From NCBI GenBank assembly GCA_032719365.1, contig CM064871.1, forward strand, positions 63,686,416 through 63,750,415: a stretch of 64,000 nt of DNA, read 5' to 3'. Numbering within the stretch: the stretch's first letter is position 1; the number at the start of each line of letters is the position of its first letter. The notes beneath the pieces are model-generated. The model was not told where the DNA came from and made no database searches. It saw only the letters and a program-made list of their open reading frames with translations. Positions 23,840 through 33,769 of the stretch are shown one piece after another. The stretch is from Prinsepia uniflora (taxonomy: Eukaryota > Streptophyta > Magnoliopsida > Rosales > Rosaceae). The position numbers and the translations under genes are program-made.

Positions 23840-23985
23840 TGGGTTTGTATAATGACCTTAATAACTTGTTTGCAGGGTGGTTTGAGGTCATGTTAATGTG
23901 TTTGTATAATGACCTTAATAACTTTGCAGTTTGAGGTCATGTTAATGTGTTTGTATAATGACCTTAATAACTTGTTTGCACATGG
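23840..23985 (+). repeat. Tandem repeat inside the GRF-gene intron
   Basis: A unit of about 50 bp containing 'tttgtataatgaccttaata' followed by 'gaggtcatgttaatgtg' occurs about three times between 23845 and 23980. Nearby, 'gtgggttttggaaatggatgg' occurs both in the intron (about 23816) and in exon 2 (about 24009). Confidence 0.75.
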
Positions 23986-24831
23986 TTACTTGTGTTATGC
24001 AGGGTGGTTGTGGGTTTTGGAAATGGATGGATTCCGAGATGTGTCCAAGATCTCAAATTATCATACCTGGATTATTGAGGAAGATTGATAGGCTTCAAAG
24101 GGATGCGGAAAAAAAAATGCTTTGTGTAGGAAGTTGTGGCTTGGATTGTTGTTCTCTTGGGCATTGATTATTGCCTTGATGTTTAAGAATTGAAGAGTAT
24201 TTGTAAGGTTTTAATGTCTTATGTAATGTTTGTAGGAGGAATTTATGTAATGTAGAATGGTTACGTATTTAGATTCTAATATATGAAATGGATTATGAAT
24301 ATGTGCATTTCAGTTTACCTTGAAGTGAAAAGATTGGAAAACAATTTGAACAAAAATCTACATTCATTAAGTTGCAATACCCTTTAACAAAAATGATCAT
24401 CCACAACGAAGACTCCATTTAACGAAGATGGGAAATTCATAAAAGGTTTCATTAAATTTTAGTGTCACTTTATATACATAGATCTTTTCAAAAACTAAAT
24501 GAAGGCTACTATTACTTTGTTTTTTTATTCCTCTTTGCTGGGGATTTAAACCTCAGACGTTTTGATGGTTGAGACTGAGCATGTTTGCTACCACCAAATT
24601 GTGACATTTCTTGTATGGGTGGAGGTGGTTGTGAAAAGGGTTGATAAGGTACACTTGCTTGTGAAGACATCTCTTGAGAAACTGATTGATGGGGAATTTT
24701 CTGCTTTGATATTGATCTTGTCCCTATAATGCCATCAGCTGCTTTTTCCTTCGCTTCCTTGCGTCTAGGACGTGCTTTTTGTCTTTTGGTGGCTTAGGTA
24801 GCTGCTTTGGAGGTTATTGGTTCCTAGAATA

Positions 24832-25275
24832 TCATTCCAAACTCAAAAACAAGAATAAACAGAAAAACAGCAGTTCAAACTCAAAAACAGTAAAAGACAA
24901 TACCTGGCACTTGCTCATATAATGTCCAACTGAACCACAGTTGCTACATTTTGTTCGTACATGATATCTTGGCATTTTAGTATTCGAGGTCTTGTGGGGC
25001 TCATCAGGTGCTTTTTTCCTACTTTTCCTTGGCCTGCCAGGTTGCTTGTGGTATTTGGGTGGCTTCAAAGGATTTCTCCCAGTTGATTGCCATTGGTCTT
25101 CACTTGTCATTGGCATGATGATTCCTATGTAAGACCTCTTATACGACTCCAAACTGTAACATTCATCCACATATTCCGCTGCATTACGATTCAATCTGCT
25201 AATGGCACAACATGCATGTGGGCAGGGAATTCCACTAAGATCCCATCTACGACAAGAACATGACCGCGCCCTCAA
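24832..25275 (-). CDS. MULE transposase SWIM finger and zinc knuckle exon
   Basis: It encodes RSCSCRRWDLSGIPCPHACC, a SWIM finger (CxCx(n)CxH) typical of MULE transposases, then a proline-rich GRPRKSRKK linker and CSNCGSVGHYMSKC, a CCHC zinc knuckle. The exon begins upstream, near 25432, and contains a TAA at 25357-25359. It most likely ends at 24904; the hydrophobic tail of the open frame (after KCQ) is intron sequence. Confidence 0.85.
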   Translation of the reverse strand: MRARSCSCRRWDLSGIPCPHACCAISRLNRNAAEYVDECYSLESYKRSYIGIIMPMTSEDQWQSTGRNPLKPPKYHKQPGRPRKSRKKAPDEPHKTSNTKMPRYHVRTKCSNCGSVGHYMSKCQVLSFTVFEFELLFFCLFLFLSLE

Positions 25276-25513
25276 GTTGACCCTAAACTGTCTTCCGGTA
25301 TCAGAACTGACTTCAAATATATAATCCCCTGCATGCCTTGAAAAAAATTGTTGTCCTTATTTCTTGTTCTCTTCCAACAACTGTCTAATTCTTGGCTCAA
25401 TTTGATGCCCATGCCAATGATCGGGGGCTCCCCTACATAGAAACATAAGATTATTCAGCTTGTATACAACATGTCAATACCATATATACTACCAATCTAA
25501 TACATACTAACCT

Positions 25514-26797
25514 TCACGTTGAGTGCAGCATCATCACATAACTCCTAATTTTCTCCAGCATAGTTATTATAGGCTTGTCTCTTGCAGGTATGATTGCCTT
25601 GTTGAAAGCCTCATTTAAATTGTTTGTCAAGACGTCACATTTGAAGGCAAGGTTGAAATGTGCACGACACCATTGCTTAGCATCCCATTGGCTTAGCCAG
25701 TAATGACCAGGCTCACTAAGTACTAGCATCTTCTTCATTTCTGTTTCAAACCATGCCAAATTAGTGGCCCGTGCTATCATTTCAAATTGCTCTTTCAAAG
25801 CCATGCCTTTGTGCTCCTTGTTGAAGTTGTCATATAGGTGCTTAATGCAATGTCTATGCTCTGCATGTGGGAAACACTGACCTATAGCTTCAAGCAGTCC
25901 TTTCTGCTTATCAGTCATAAACAAGTACCCATGGCTATTTTTTATCTTCAAATCATCACCCAAAATGTCCAGAAACCATTTCCAAGTACTGTAATTCTCA
26001 ACCTCCACAATGGCCCATGCTATTGGATACATACCATTGTTTGCATCAACTCCAACAGCCGCCAAAATCTGTCCAGAATATGGGCCTTTAATAAGAGTCC
26101 CATCTAAGCCAATAAAAGGCCGACAACCTTGCATCCAACCTTTTTTACAAGGCCCTAATGAAACGTAAACTCTCTGGAATCTAGGCACCCCATCACCCTC
26201 AAGTTCGGCCTTAATCACCATAGTGCTTTCACCATCCACTTTCTTCAACTCCTCACAATAATCTCGTAAGATTTCATACTGTCTAGTGTAGGTGCCTTCA
26301 ACCAACTCTATGGCCATATACCTTGCCCTATAGGAAGTGGATTTACATGGCCAATAGCCTGATTCGTGGAACACAAGTTCTTGAAACTCCCCTAAGTCCC
26401 ACTTCTTGCTTCTAAGTTGTCTTGAATACTTTCTCACCAACCACTGAGTATTTGCATGCCTATTGTAAACACCCTTGCTACAATCATGTTTTGAGCGAAA
26501 AGTTGTCACTTGGAAGTACCTTCTAATAGCTTCTCTGAAGATTGCAGCAGAAGGAAATTTCAAACCAAGTTCAAATATAGGATTTTCCATATCAGTTTCT
26601 GGATGGAAGTTCCTATATGCCTGACCATCTTTTCTTCCCCTTCCCATACATCCAGTCTGACCTTCACCATTGTCACTATCTTCTTCTTCTGGATCAAAGC
26701 TAATCAACCTAAGTGAATTGGCCCCAATTTCCTCATTTCCCACTTGTTCAGCATGTTCATGAACACTGGGATCAATTTCAGCTTCTTCATGGTTCAC
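25514..26797 (-). CDS. MULE transposase DDE domain
   Basis: This is a frame of 427 codons. The region FRSKHDCSKGVYN (about residue 100) and QWLVRKYSRQLRSKKW belong to the MuDR DNA-binding part. The catalytic core follows: Asp in FIGLDGT (about residue 232), Asp in YLFMTDKQKGL (about 296) and Glu in TNNLNEAFN (about 396), with HAEHRHCIKHLYDNF (about 311) between them. It would cut and rejoin DNA at the inverted-repeat ends in the nucleus. The apparent GTG start is only the first codon after a stop (26804-26806). The last codons run into an intron: the exon most likely ends at 25518. Confidence 0.9.
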   Translation of the reverse strand: MNHEEAEIDPSVHEHAEQVGNEEIGANSLRLISFDPEEEDSDNGEGQTGCMGRGRKDGQAYRNFHPETDMENPIFELGLKFPSAAIFREAIRRYFQVTTFRSKHDCSKGVYNRHANTQWLVRKYSRQLRSKKWDLGEFQELVFHESGYWPCKSTSYRARYMAIELVEGTYTRQYEILRDYCEELKKVDGESTMVIKAELEGDGVPRFQRVYVSLGPCKKGWMQGCRPFIGLDGTLIKGPYSGQILAAVGVDANNGMYPIAWAIVEVENYSTWKWFLDILGDDLKIKNSHGYLFMTDKQKGLLEAIGQCFPHAEHRHCIKHLYDNFNKEHKGMALKEQFEMIARATNLAWFETEMKKMLVLSEPGHYWLSQWDAKQWCRAHFNLAFKCDVLTNNLNEAFNKAIIPARDKPIITMLEKIRSYVMMLHST

Positions 26798-26900
26798 ATA
26801 ATTCTAAAACAGAGCATCATCTAGTTCTTCTGTTTGTACAAACTCAGTGTCAACAAACTCCGTATCAAGCTCATCATCTTCTTCAGTATCTGACTCAACA

Positions 26901-27266
26901 TCAACTCCTTCTTCTTCTTGTATAACTTTTTTTCCCCTTGCCTAGCTCTTGGGGTAACTTAATCCCAACACCACCCCCACGTCGTAAGTAGATAGGGATT
27001 ATCTTGCCATTTGACTCAATATATCCTTTACAAAGCAGATACAATTCTCGATCACCACTCACCTCAACCAAGTTCTCACTGTTCCACTCTTTTGAATATA
27101 TAGACACTGAGCTAGTATCATAACCCAAGTCCTTAGCCACACTTTTCATCTCTAACATTGATATATGATCAATCAATACAAAGTCATACCATTTAATATT
27201 TCCCCCCTTGTACAACATTGTCAACCCATCTTTACCCCCTTCCATCACCACACCATGATGATGCAC
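26901..27266 (-). CDS. MULE transposase N-terminal (PB1-like) exon
   Basis: About 110 codons read like the N-terminal domain of plant MULE transposases, with phrases such as GGKDGLTMLYKGG and IYLRRGGGV. In-frame sequence upstream of 27266 (DPNLLSLEV) extends to a possible splice acceptor (ttttttag), so the first residues probably lie in an unseen exon. The frame is lost at the T7 run at 26927-26933; the next frame continues with an acidic stretch (many Glu and Asp) into the main domain. Confidence 0.7.
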   Translation of the reverse strand: MHHHGVVMEGGKDGLTMLYKGGNIKWYDFVLIDHISMLEMKSVAKDLGYDTSSVSIYSKEWNSENLVEVSGDRELYLLCKGYIESNGKIIPIYLRRGGGVGIKLPQELGKGKKSYTRRRRS

Positions 27267-27341
27267 CTCTAAACTGAGTAAATTAGGATCATCTAAAAAA
27301 CCAGCAGCAATACACTCTAATTAGTACACAAAAAAAAACAT

Positions 27342-27422
<81 letters not shown>
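27342..27422. repeat. Compound (CA)n(TA)n microsatellite
   Basis: An uninterrupted CA run of about 46 bp passes directly into a TA run of about 34 bp, just upstream of the transposase gene. Minus-strand frames through it (27321-27515) are artefacts. Confidence 0.95.
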
Positions 27423-27423
<1 letters not shown>

Positions 27424-27819
27424 CGCGAAGAGGAAAATGAAGAGGAAATCTCTCTAACACATATTAACATGAAAAATAACAAGACCAAACAGATAAACAA
27501 TGGAAAGAACACCATTCTTCAGCAATCAACACAAAATTGAAAGTGAAAAATCGAGAAAACCACAACATATTACGAACCGTATTTTGGTTGCTTGAGTCCG
27601 GGGTCACGAGGAATCATCCTTTTCTCTAATTGGGGTCGCGAGGAATCACCTTCAGACGAAGAAATAAGAAGATGTTGCTGAAATACAACATTGAGCATTT
27701 GTAAACCATTTTTTTTTTTAAATATCTAAGGATAAAGCTCATTTTTATTATACCAGCCTTATTATCTGATGTGATCTTGTGTTTTTATCGTTCAGGGAAG
27801 TTTCTCCCACTTGCCTCTG

Positions 27820-28060
27820 AGCTGCAAAGATAAATAATGCAATTACAAGATGATTCAAGGTCCTTCTTAACCACTGCAGGCATATGACAGATTTAAGAAG
27901 AGCCTGGAAGAAAGACAAATAATGCAATTACAAGGTGACAAATAACACAATTGCAAAGACAAATAATGCAATTACAAGGTGATCTTGTGTACGAATCCTG
28001 GACGTGATGGTGGAAACGAGATGCTACTATATGACAGATTTAAGAAGAGCCTGGAAAAAA
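27820..28060 (+). repeat. Short tandem and dispersed repeats in the MULE right arm
   Basis: The phrase 'aaataatgcaattacaagg' recurs near 27832, 27916 and 27960, with a variant near 27942. 'tatgacagatttaagaagag' occurs near 27884 and 28031. They lie between the transposase 5' region and the right inverted repeat. Confidence 0.75.
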
Positions 28061-28141
28061 GCATCATTTCCACGGTACATGGTGTTATATTTGAATTGTT
28101 TCATGCATATTTTTTAATTTTATATGAGTGTCGTAGGTTTG

Positions 28142-29325
28142 CTATGTCTCAAGGATTTCAAAAACGATTTTGTTGAGAGTCTTGATACCAGCATGGAGGC
28201 ATTTTCTTTAATGTTATTGGAAAATTTCACATTGTCAGATTTCTAGAATTGATAGTTCAACATGTTTAGGAGTCATCACACATTTCTTTTGTAGAACAAT
28301 CCAATATTTGTGTGGAATATCAATTTTATGTCTATTTATCCTTTGTAATGATGTGGTCAAATTACAAGTTGATGGTAAGGTGGCTATGCAGATTCTTTGA
28401 ATACCTTGACCGAGATAGTCTTCGTATATCCGGCTCATAGAAAAAAAAGATAGGCAAGTTGATTGTCCACACCAATAACAAGTATCAATCAATAAAACCA
28501 AACGAAACCCAGATGAAAGATTATCATTTTCACCTAGCTATCTAATATCCTGCAATCACAATCTATGGGATTTTACTATGGAATGAAAACAAACACTTTA
28601 ACCCAAAAAGAAAAGACAAAAACTTGGGGCAACATGAGAAAAGGTTAAGGAATAAAAACCTGGGGCAACAACAGCAGCTGATCCCAAACACAGGGTGATA
28701 GACATTGCCACGTCCCTTGCTTTTGCAACGTTTAGCCGAACATTCAGGAGAAATGTGGAGCTCTGATTCCTCAATTTTCATCAAAGGAGCATTTGCAGGC
28801 CTCCTCTCTTCACTTTCACCCTCAGCCGAACTCACTTCATGAAAATCAAATAGAAAATAAATTTATAAGTTACAAAAGAAAGAAAAAAAAAATGCACAAT
28901 TGCTCTTCCATTTTTTTCCTAGGCTTTCTAAGATACCAGAAAGTAAAAGGGAACCAAAATAAAAATCTCACGGGGGATTGATTACCGGACCTGCCTCTTA
29001 ACCTCCCAGCACCTTGAATTGAAGTGTGAGTGCTAGCTATTCCCTTCAATCGATCAGGTGGATCGGCGAGCTGAGCTAGGGTTGCCTGGGTAATTCGTTT
29101 TCTTCCTCTGCGGTCGCCTGGGTAATTCACGGGCAATTATCTCTTCAATTTTCATCTCCGCAGGACAATTATGCCCCTGCAAATAACGGACTGGCATGAA
29201 TTTTGACGACCAGGGGGCATTTTGAAACGGAAATCGTGTTCAGGGGGTAATTTGGGTTAGAATCATGTTCATGGTGCATTTTGAGACTAAACTAAATGTT
29301 CAGGGGGCAATTTGAGTAAAAAGCC
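28142..29325 (-). repeat. MULE right terminal inverted repeat
   Basis: It reverse-complements the left repeat, with the outer end at 29325 and the inner limit at 'ctatgtctc' (28142). It is about 1.18 kb and uninterrupted, so it is the better reference for the original repeat. It carries the mirror copies of the 88- and 90-codon frames (29136-28870 and 28835-28563) with only a few amino-acid changes. In MuDR the inverted repeats contain the promoters; a promoter role here is inference. Confidence 0.85.
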
Positions 29326-29335
29326 TAAATGTTTA
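29326..29335. repeat. MULE target-site duplication, right copy
   Basis: TAAATGTTTA, identical to 18335-18344. Beyond it the interrupted LTR resumes (gtatatgtttttaatac), matching the sister LTR near 9455. Confidence 0.9.
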
Positions 29336-30720
29336 GTATATGTTTTTAATACTTTTTCGTGATGCCATGAGTGCATTTGGATGTGAGTTTATGTATAGGC
29401 ACGTATTTCGAGGTTTCGGCCCTATACGGGTCTGTATGTCTTTATTGGTCTAAATGAAATGGTTTTGGATTTCCAAAAGGATAATGAATGTGATTTGATA
29501 ATGTTGATTTGGATGTTTGTGAATTATATGGTTTCACGTATTTCGAGGCGATTACGTGCTTGCACGTAAATCGAGGTTTTTCGGTTTTACACTGATTTTC
29601 CATACTTATGGTTTTGGATATGATTTCATGAAATGGTTTTGGATAGGTAAACTCGTGTTCGAAACCCATTTGATTTACAAAATCGGACCGGAGGCCCAGT
29701 TGGTTTACGATTCGGACCGGAGGTCCAGTTTCTATGTGGATTCGGGCCTAGCACCCAGCTATGTGTTACAAATGGTTTTTATGGGTCATGACGGTTTATG
29801 GGAACCGGCAAGAACCCCTGAAATGGATTTATGGGTCATGACGGTTTATGGGAACCGACATGAACCCTCGGAAAGGATTTTATGGATTATGACGGCTTAT
29901 GGGGGCCGGACATGAATCATGGAAAGATTTAAATAATGATTTCAAAAGGTTTTTCATATTCCATCCTTTATATATGATTGTCTCCTCCGGGGAGGGTCGT
30001 TGGCCTAGGTGGACCCCGGAGTAGTCACGGAGCACTGACTGAGTGGAGTCGCCCCCCAGTTGGGTTCCTTACTCTCAGGATGGACATGGTTCGTTACCTC
30101 CAGGGAGGGTCATTGATCTACAGACATTGATCTGGGTGGACCCTGGAGAGACTTGAGTTTGAGACCCCGGTTAGCACGCGCGTAGCTTTATTTTACCGTG
30201 ACAGGTTCTGGATATGAAATATAATGGATAAACATGATTTCAATTGGTTTGGGAAATTGTGTTTTATAATGATAAATGGATTTGGGCTGAGATCCCACAT
30301 ATGGTTATTATCTTATGGTTTTCTGTAAATGGTTTTGGGCAGGAGCCCGTGTGACTTGGAATTACGGAACTTGGGGCTGTGACCCTAAATATAGATGTTT
30401 TAACATATGTTATTGGATAAATGGTTTTACTATGCATGCATGCTTTTTAGTGAAGGGTATAAAGGTCTTTGATGAAATATGTTTTTATAAACTCTTTATT
30501 TTTGTCCACTCACAGTCTTTCTGTTTTTAAAACCCTTCAGGTTGACATCAGATGTGGATTGTAGCAGAGACCGAGATATCACATGCCTCCTCCGGATCCT
30601 AGCGTACTCTAATAGCCCGGGAGGGCAAAGGTCAGAAATATCCCTTGTCTGACACTTCATGTCAGAAGGGAGCAGGGTCATCCCGCGTTAATCCCGGGGG
30701 GATTGGGATGGGTCCTGTCA
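29336..30720 (+). repeat. 3' LTR of the LARD-like element, right part
   Basis: It continues the LTR from 18344 and ends GGGTCCTGTCA at 30720, followed by GCGGA (30721-30725), the right target-site copy. It matches 9450-10832 closely, including the gtccactcacag near 30506. Confidence 0.85.
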
Positions 30721-30890
30721 GCGGATGCGTGTTGTAACAGCGATCGAGACATCAGATGCCGCCATAGATCCTTGCGTACTCTGGGAAACCCCGAGCGGGT
30801 TACAGTTGTTATCCCTTGTTTGAAACGCAGTGTCAGACGAGATCAGGCACATTTCGGGATAATCCATGGGGATTGGGATGGATCCTATCA
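30721..30890 (+). mobile_element. LTR 3' end, right part (continues from 7922)
   Basis: 'gcgatcgagacatc', 'tccttgcgtactctggg' and 'gtcagacgagatcagg', ending 'gatcctatca', follow the order of a family A LTR end. They join directly to 7922 when the inserted element is removed. Confidence 0.65.
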
Positions 30891-30956
30891 TAATAGTCGT
30901 CGGGTAACACCAAACCGGACGGGCCACCTTCGGGCAGCAAGCCGCCTGGCCGATGG
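30891..30956. mobile_element. Motif-repeat DNA (possible CACTA-like arm), left piece
   Basis: It contains 'gtcgtcgggtaacacc'. It is cut at the target site GATGG (30952-30956) by the solo LTR and resumes at 33770. Confidence 0.35.
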
Positions 30957-33769
30957 TGACAGGACCCGCCCCGATCCTCTCTGGGACCACATGGGGACGT
31001 GCCCTGCTCCCGTCTGACACCCGAAATACATACCAATTTTAACCTCAAACAATCAAATGCATAAAAAAAAATCAAATTAAAGTTATACATCAAATCCGAT
31101 TAAACAGATGTTAGACAAGGGATGAAATCCAAACTACAAGTTGCGAGCACGACTCTAACATAAACCTGCGGGTACACCACCTAACAGGGGTTCAGGTACG
31201 CAGAAGTGGATATATGCCTCAGCCTCAGGTTCCTCCTCTACCTCATTAGCACGACCTGGAGGGGTTACCAAAACATTAAGGGTGAGTGGACCGAAACTCA
31301 AGTTTATAAAATCATTTGATAAGTAAAACATATAATTTACCCCTCCGTTTTCCAAAAATGCATGCAACCGAATTTAAAACCATCAATCATATAATATAAA
31401 CCATAAGGCATATAATAAAACCATAAACATAATTTTAGCCACTACACTATACACTCTAATCCCGACATCCCCGATGTCTGACGTCCCAGACGTCCAATAA
31501 GGTCACAATCACAAGGCTACGCGTGCTACTCGGGTCTCAATTTCCGAGTTCAATCCCCGAACCCTGTTCGATTACAGCATCCCCGATGCTTAGCGTCATA
31601 GACGCTGGACGTTCTAGACGTCCGTGACCACTCCGGGGTACCTCATCCGGAGGAGACAGTATCATATGGAAGGATCTATACAGTGCAGTACCAAATACAT
31701 TTTTATTGATATCCACATGCAAAACATATATGTATACATAGGTAAAATCCAAACCGATCGTTACGTTTCATCAAACGGGTCTCATGCCCAAATACCGTGA
31801 AACGTGCCATAACCGAAATTTCAATATCATCAAAACCATTTATTGATTCCAGCATGTGAACATATAAAATCAAAAAACATTTAAGCATGCAAGGGTTTAA
31901 TGAAATCGGGCCCACTCACAGTACAATCCTGCTAGGAACCGAACGTATACCCTCGTCCTAGTACAAATGTACAATCCCTGTCAAGTCCAAAGTATTCGTA
32001 AAGGTCAATTTAAACCCCTAACATTCAACCATGAAATCCTAGGGTGAAACCGACCGGGAAAAGCCGCCCGAATGCGCTTTCCAAGGAAATAAACCTCATT
32101 TTGACCAACTTAATGATCTCTGATCGACCCGAAACCACCGCCATTGGATCCGGATCGTCGAAACCTAAAGAATGGGGGTGGTCCCACCAAAAACACTATT
32201 CACATACGTCCCCACGCGCCGGTCAACGCGTCGGTCAACGCAGGAACAGTCCCTGCTGACGTCATCGCTGACGTCACTGCTGATGTCATCGCTGACGTCA
32301 CTGCTGACGTCATCTGACAGCTGTCAGGTCTGACATGTCAGACTCTGACAGGTGCCACGTGTCAGCACCCGATTGGTCCACCTCACTGATATGTCAGGCC
32401 ACGTGTCAGATCTGACATGTGCCACGTGTCAGCACGACACTGGTCCATGTCACTAACATGTCAGTGACACGTGGCAGTCCCTGATTGGGCCACGTCACTG
32501 ACATGTCAGTGCTGACTGTGCACTGACATGTGACACGTGTCGTCTCACGATTAGTCCACGTCACCTGACAGGTCTGACAGGGTGCCACATCATCACCTCT
32601 GTCCTCAGACGGGTTGACCCGTATCTCTGCAACTCGGGTCGATCAGACCCGCGATCATGACCCGGTCACCATTTCCTCAATTCTCAACCATTTCAGTCCT
32701 AGTTTGTTCCTAGATGCTCGTCTCAATCCCAGAAAGGGTTCTAGCTAATTTAAATCGACAAAAATAGACAGGATCGAAGGCTTACCTCGATGAACAGACC
32801 CGGTTCTCCCGTCGTCGTTTGTACTCCGTTCCGGCTACCTCCGGTCACGTAATTGAGCCCAATAGGTTCCTAACAGTCCCTAGAGTTGATTAGGGTAAAT
32901 AGAAACCAAAAATAAACGTTGGAATTCAAGTTACCAAATCCTGAGTTTTTGAAACCGTTTCGGGTTTTGAAACCAGCTCACCTCGCCTCCGCTTGCCGCT
33001 GTCCACCGCCGTGCCTCAGTCCTTCCCCGTGAGTCCAGCAACGCACAGACACAGAGACAGGGTGTAGTGCGTAAATGTTGGATCAATGGACAGTGAGTGA
33101 GGGTGTCGGGTGAGAAAATATATAGAAATGGAGGGAAATGGATGGACGGTCCAGATTAGATCTCAGAAATGAGATCAATGGCTAGGATTAGATATGGAGG
33201 TTTTCAGATCAAAGGCTAAGATTAAAAGATGATTTAAATCCTAAATAAATGCTTAGTGGAGCTTGATCCAATCTAACCAATGGGTGAGTGATACTTGTCA
33301 CTCACCAGGTGTCCTCTAATCAGAATTTCAGAATAAAAATATTCGACACGAAAACCGAGACACGAACCCCCCGATTTCACGTTTTTAACCATAACTTCCT
33401 TGTACGAAGTCCGATTTCGGTGTGCCGCCTGTCTACGGACTCAGGACACCGAGACCTACCTAACAGTCCTTGAGTCGTGTGAAAATTAGTTGCCAAACGA
33501 AAAGTCAACATTTTTGCCCGTGAAGTCCAACTTACGGTAATGCCCCTGAACTTCCGATAGTCATAACTTTTTCCCTGATCGTCCGAATTGGACGTGCCAC
33601 CTGTCTATGGACTCGTGACATCCCGAACTACGTCACGGTCACTGGTCAAAGTCCATTTGACCCACTAATCAAAAAGTCAACAATTTGGCCATACCATTCA
33701 CAAGGGTAAAAACGTCAATTCATACATTAAATTACAATATTAAAATCTTCGAATTTCCGGGGTGTTACA
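30957..33769 (-). mobile_element. Solo LTR, family B, minus strand
   Basis: On minus it starts TGTAACACCCCGGAAATTCG (33769) and ends GGTCCTGTCA (30957), 2813 bp, flanked by perfect GATGG copies (30952-30956 and 33770-33774). It matches the family B solo LTR at 14218-16812 in reverse complement at both ends. Features: gtgagtgg near 31283, cccactcacag near 31910, and a bZIP-type site array at 32257-32312. No gene is present. Confidence 0.85.
32257..32312. promoter_or_regulatory. Array of five TGACGTCA-type sites, 12-bp period
   Basis: TGACGTCA lies at 32257, 32269, 32293 and 32305, and TGATGTCA at 32281, exactly 12 bp apart. TGACGTCA is a palindromic plant bZIP (TGA-factor-type) site. CACGTGTC-type ACGT cores follow at 32345-32560. 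The array lies in the interior of the solo LTR, where an LTR promoter or enhancer could be. A regulatory role is inference. Confidence 0.6.

Larger units (their letters stand above)
20675..24193 (+). pseudogene. GRF-type zinc-finger / C-terminal membrane-segment protein in MULE, broken
   Basis: Exon 1 starts at ATG 20675 and runs to 20702, is interrupted by the solo LTR plus its duplicated CCCCA, and continues in frame 23699-23790. A GT...AG intron (23791-24002) follows, then exon 2 from 24003. The protein has CCYCG (Cys pair), TSWTDKNPGRRF, VCPNP, CGFWKWMDSEMCPRS and IIPGLLRKIDRL, which is the order of GRF zinc-finger proteins (Cys pair, T-x-NPGRRF, C, CGFFxW). After a run of nine A (24109-24117) the frame is off by one. 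The other frame reads LWLGLLFSWALIIALMF, a likely membrane segment, to a stop at 24193. Lesions: an in-frame TAG at 23716 (directly after the CYCG motif), the LTR insertion and the A-run shift. GRF fingers bind nucleic acid in known proteins; the role inside a MULE is inference. It faces the transposase gene. Confidence 0.75.
24512..27266 (-). pseudogene. MULE transposase gene, four lesions
   Basis: The gene reads on minus from about 27266 to a stop at 24512. In order it has an N-terminal PB1-like domain, an acidic linker, the DDE transposase domain, a SWIM zinc finger, a CCHC zinc knuckle and a basic Ser/Gln-rich tail. Two introns fit GT-AG rules and reading phase: 25517-25433 (AAC|GTGAAG to TGTAG|GGG) and 24903-24824 (CAG|GTATTG to TTCTAG|GAA). 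Lesions: a one-base shift at a seven-T run (26927-26933), and stops at 26804-26806, 25357-25359 and 24794-24796. Everything between them keeps family motifs, so inactivation looks recent. A further 5' exon may exist upstream of 27266. It faces the GRF gene, as mudrA faces mudrB. Confidence 0.85.
18345..29325. mobile_element. Mutator-like transposon (MULE) with MuDR-like layout
   Basis: The ends are near-perfect inverted repeats (left GGATTTTTACTCAAATTTCC; right, reverse-complemented, GGCTTTTTACTCAAATTGCC) and continue for about 1.2 kb. The total is 10,981 bp, of which 2,991 bp is a later solo LTR. Inside are two convergent genes: a GRF zinc-finger gene on plus (20675-24193) and a MULE transposase on minus (27266-24512), with about 320 bp between their ends. 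This matches the general layout of maize MuDR (mudrA and mudrB converge from the inverted repeats), but the second gene is not mudrB. Both genes have breaks, so this copy is probably not autonomous. Confidence 0.9.
7928..30720 (+). mobile_element. Non-coding LTR retrotransposon (LARD-like), carrying nested insertions
   Basis: The element is bounded by LTRs 7928-10832 and 16818-18344 plus 29336-30720, with the target duplication GCGGA on both sides. Without the nested MULE and family B solo LTR it would be about 9.2 kb: two LTRs of about 2.9 kb and an internal region of about 3.4 kb. The internal region has a tRNA-Met primer site but no recognisable gag, protease or polymerase. This fits a large retrotransposon derivative (LARD), which would have to be moved by proteins of another element. 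The internal region is homologous to that of the minus-strand element at 49188-58587. Confidence 0.8.

Noticed and set aside
27321..27515. Minus-strand frame through the CA/TA repeat
   Set aside because: The product is a Cys-Val and Ile-Tyr dipeptide run from microsatellite DNA.
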